Shown: positions 29,357-30,579 of the stretch, in pieces
Layout of the letters: the number at the start of each line of letters is the position of its first letter
How positions within the stretch are numbered: position 1 is the first letter of the stretch
Assembly: GCA_964512105.1 (NCBI GenBank)
Contig: CAZEGI010000014.1
Location: 1-30,579 of the forward strand
From: CAZEGI01 sp964512105
GTDB taxonomy: Archaea; Altiarchaeota; Altiarchaeia; IMC4; CAZEGI01
DNA: 30,579 nt
Reading direction: 5' to 3'
Notes under the pieces: model-generated
Seen by the model: the letters and a program-made list of their open reading frames with translations, nothing else
Databases searched by the model: none
Told to the model about the DNA's origin: nothing
Translations under genes and position numbers: made by a program

Positions 29357-30579
29357 GTGGATGTGATAAGGTATCCTAGGGAAGTTGCAAAGGCAAAAAA
29401 TCTGATCGAAAGGAAAACCCCTAATTCTTCAAAGGTGAGCTCTGTTGTTGGTGAAATATTGGACAATGTTTCCAAAAACGGGAACCCGGCATTGTTCAAT
29501 TACACAAAAAAATTCGACAATTTTAATCTGACCAAAAAAAATCTGCGTGTTTCAAAGGCGGAAATAAAAAACGCATACAAAAAGGCAGACAAGAATCTCA
29601 TCAAGGCGTTAAAACATGCATGCAAAAACATAAAGAAATTCCACTCAGAGCAATTCAAAAAAATAAACAAGAAATGGAACGTAAAAATTGATGACGGTAT
29701 CGTCATCGGAGAAAAAATCAGCGCTATCGATTCCGTAGGATGTTACATTCCCGGTGGCAGGGCGAGTTATCCCTCAACGGTTCTAATGACCTGCGTTCCA
29801 GCAAAAGTGGCGGGCGTTGGGCGTGTCGTTATCGCCTCACCACCGCCGATTTCAGATGCAATTCTCGTCGCGGCAGAAATCTGCGGCGTTGATGAAATTT
29901 ACCGCGTTGGCGGTGCCCAGGCAATCGCATCATTGGCCTACGGAACAGAAACAATAAAAAAAGTCAGCAAGATCATCGGTCCGGGAAACAAGTACGTGAT
30001 GGCAGCAAAGAATTCCGTTTACGGTGTCGTTGATGTAGACATGCCTGCGGGTCCATCCGAAATTCTGATAATCGCTGATGAATCTGCAAATCCCAAATTC
30101 ATCCGGGCAGATCTGCTGGCACAGGCAGAACATGACCCGGATGCGCGATGCGTTTTGGTAACCAATTCCCCTAAACTTCCAAAAAAAATAAAAATCAAAA
30201 ATAAAAAGAATATCGCATGCGTTCTGGTGAAAAATCTCAACGATGCGGTAAAATTCGCAAACGAATACGCCCCTGAACATCTCGAAATCCTGACAAAAAA
30301 TCCAGAAAAAATCGAAGGTAAAATAAAAAACGCGGGCGCGATATTCATCGGTTCTTACGCACCGGTCGCAGCCGGCGATTACTGCAGCGGCGGAAATCAC
30401 GTGCTGCCGACCAGCGGTGCTGCAAAATTCGCATCGCAACTTTCTGTTCGTGATTTCATAAAAAGTTCGAGCGTGCAGAAAATCGACAAAAAAGGCCTGG
30501 AAAAATTAAGAGAAACAATCGAAAAACTTGCAGATGCGGAAGGCCTGAAAGAGCACAAAAAATCCGTAAGCGTTAGATT
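29357..30579 (+). CDS. hisD: Histidinol dehydrogenase, 3' end cut by window
   Basis: This zinc enzyme oxidises L-histidinol to histidine in the last two steps of histidine synthesis. About 407 codons are present and open to the window end, close to the usual 425-430. Visible are SAIDSVGCYIPGGRASYPST, VGGAQAIASLAYGTETI, IIGPGNKYV, VDMPAGPSEILIIAD, the QAEHDPDA motif with metal and catalytic residues, and HLEILTKNP. Two GTG starts are possible, 29357 and 29363; no Shine-Dalgarno sequence is obvious, and a TATA-like TTTATTTAC about 30 bases upstream fits leaderless translation. Probably only the last few residues are missing. Confidence 0.95.
   Translation, partial: MDVIRYPREVAKAKNLIERKTPNSSKVSSVVGEILDNVSKNGNPALFNYTKKFDNFNLTKKNLRVSKAEIKNAYKKADKNLIKALKHACKNIKKFHSEQFKKINKKWNVKIDDGIVIGEKISAIDSVGCYIPGGRASYPSTVLMTCVPAKVAGVGRVVIASPPPISDAILVAAEICGVDEIYRVGGAQAIASLAYGTETIKKVSKIIGPGNKYVMAAKNSVYGVVDVDMPAGPSEILIIADESANPKFIRADLLAQAEHDPDARCVLVTNSPKLPKKIKIKNKKNIACVLVKNLNDAVKFANEYAPEHLEILTKNPEKIEGKIKNAGAIFIGSYAPVAAGDYCSGGNHVLPTSGAAKFASQLSVRDFIKSSSVQKIDKKGLEKLRETIEKLADAEGLKEHKKSVSVR

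Noticed and set aside
1..30579. CRISPR arrays, insertion sequences, integrases or prophage genes
   Set aside because: No regularly spaced repeats, transposase or integrase motifs were seen; gene content and style are uniform across the window.

Overview
The window looks like a chromosomal piece of an anaerobic, carbon-fixing archaeon. It carries an archaeal-type CO dehydrogenase/acetyl-CoA synthase operon (cdhA, cdhC, cdhD, cdhE), a formylmethanofuran dehydrogenase operon (fwdA, C, B, D), Lrp/AsnC regulators, split archaeal glutamate synthase genes, TATA-like boxes close to start codons, and frequent GTG/TTG starts. No methyl-CoM reductase and no F420-dependent Mtd or Mer is seen. The middle C1 steps are instead represented by an MtdB-like NAD(P) dehydrogenase and a MetF/MetV-type reductase. 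This combination recalls non-methanogenic Wood-Ljungdahl archaea such as Altiarchaeota, but that placement is an inference.

Layout. (1) 1-5000, minus strand: nitrogen assimilation. It holds a three-gene glutamate synthase (amidotransferase, GXGXG and FMN domains; the last is cut by the window start) and an amt-glnK operon trailed by two small ORFs. (2) 5200-7345: nadE, diverging from a MobA-like guanylyltransferase and a CooC nickel ATPase. (3) 7536-19340, plus strand: a tightly coupled run cooT-cdhA-cdhC-(64 aa)-cooC-cdhD-cdhE-(Fe-S protein)-fwdA-fwdC-fwdB-fwdD-modE. It is interrupted by a 100-N assembly gap inside cdhA. (4) 19342-20509: a near-textbook ModE operator followed by a membrane protein and a P-loop NTPase, my main candidate for an undescribed system (molybdate/tungstate acquisition). 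(5) 20533-23326: a DUF2391-like membrane protein, an EF-Tu-domain-like small protein, metV-metF and mtdB. (6) 23323-30579: lplA, tatC/tatA, a second FMN glutamate-synthase-like protein divergent from an Lrp-type regulator, an SdpI-like membrane protein, a second Lrp regulator, a small membrane protein and hisD (cut by the window end).

How the genes fit together. Fwd reduces CO2 to formyl-methanofuran, MtdB and MetF/MetV would carry the C1 unit down to the methyl level on a pterin, CdhD/E would pass the methyl group to the corrinoid protein, and CdhA/CdhC would make CO and acetyl-CoA. Nickel (CooC twice, CooT) and molybdenum or tungsten with its pterin cofactor (MobA, ModE and the ModE-box operon) are served by genes interleaved with the enzymes that need them. 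Ferredoxin-like Fe-S domains between the cdh and fwd blocks could connect them electronically.

No rRNA, tRNA, CRISPR array, insertion sequence or prophage was seen. Apart from the assembly gap, no gene-free stretch exceeds 300 bases.
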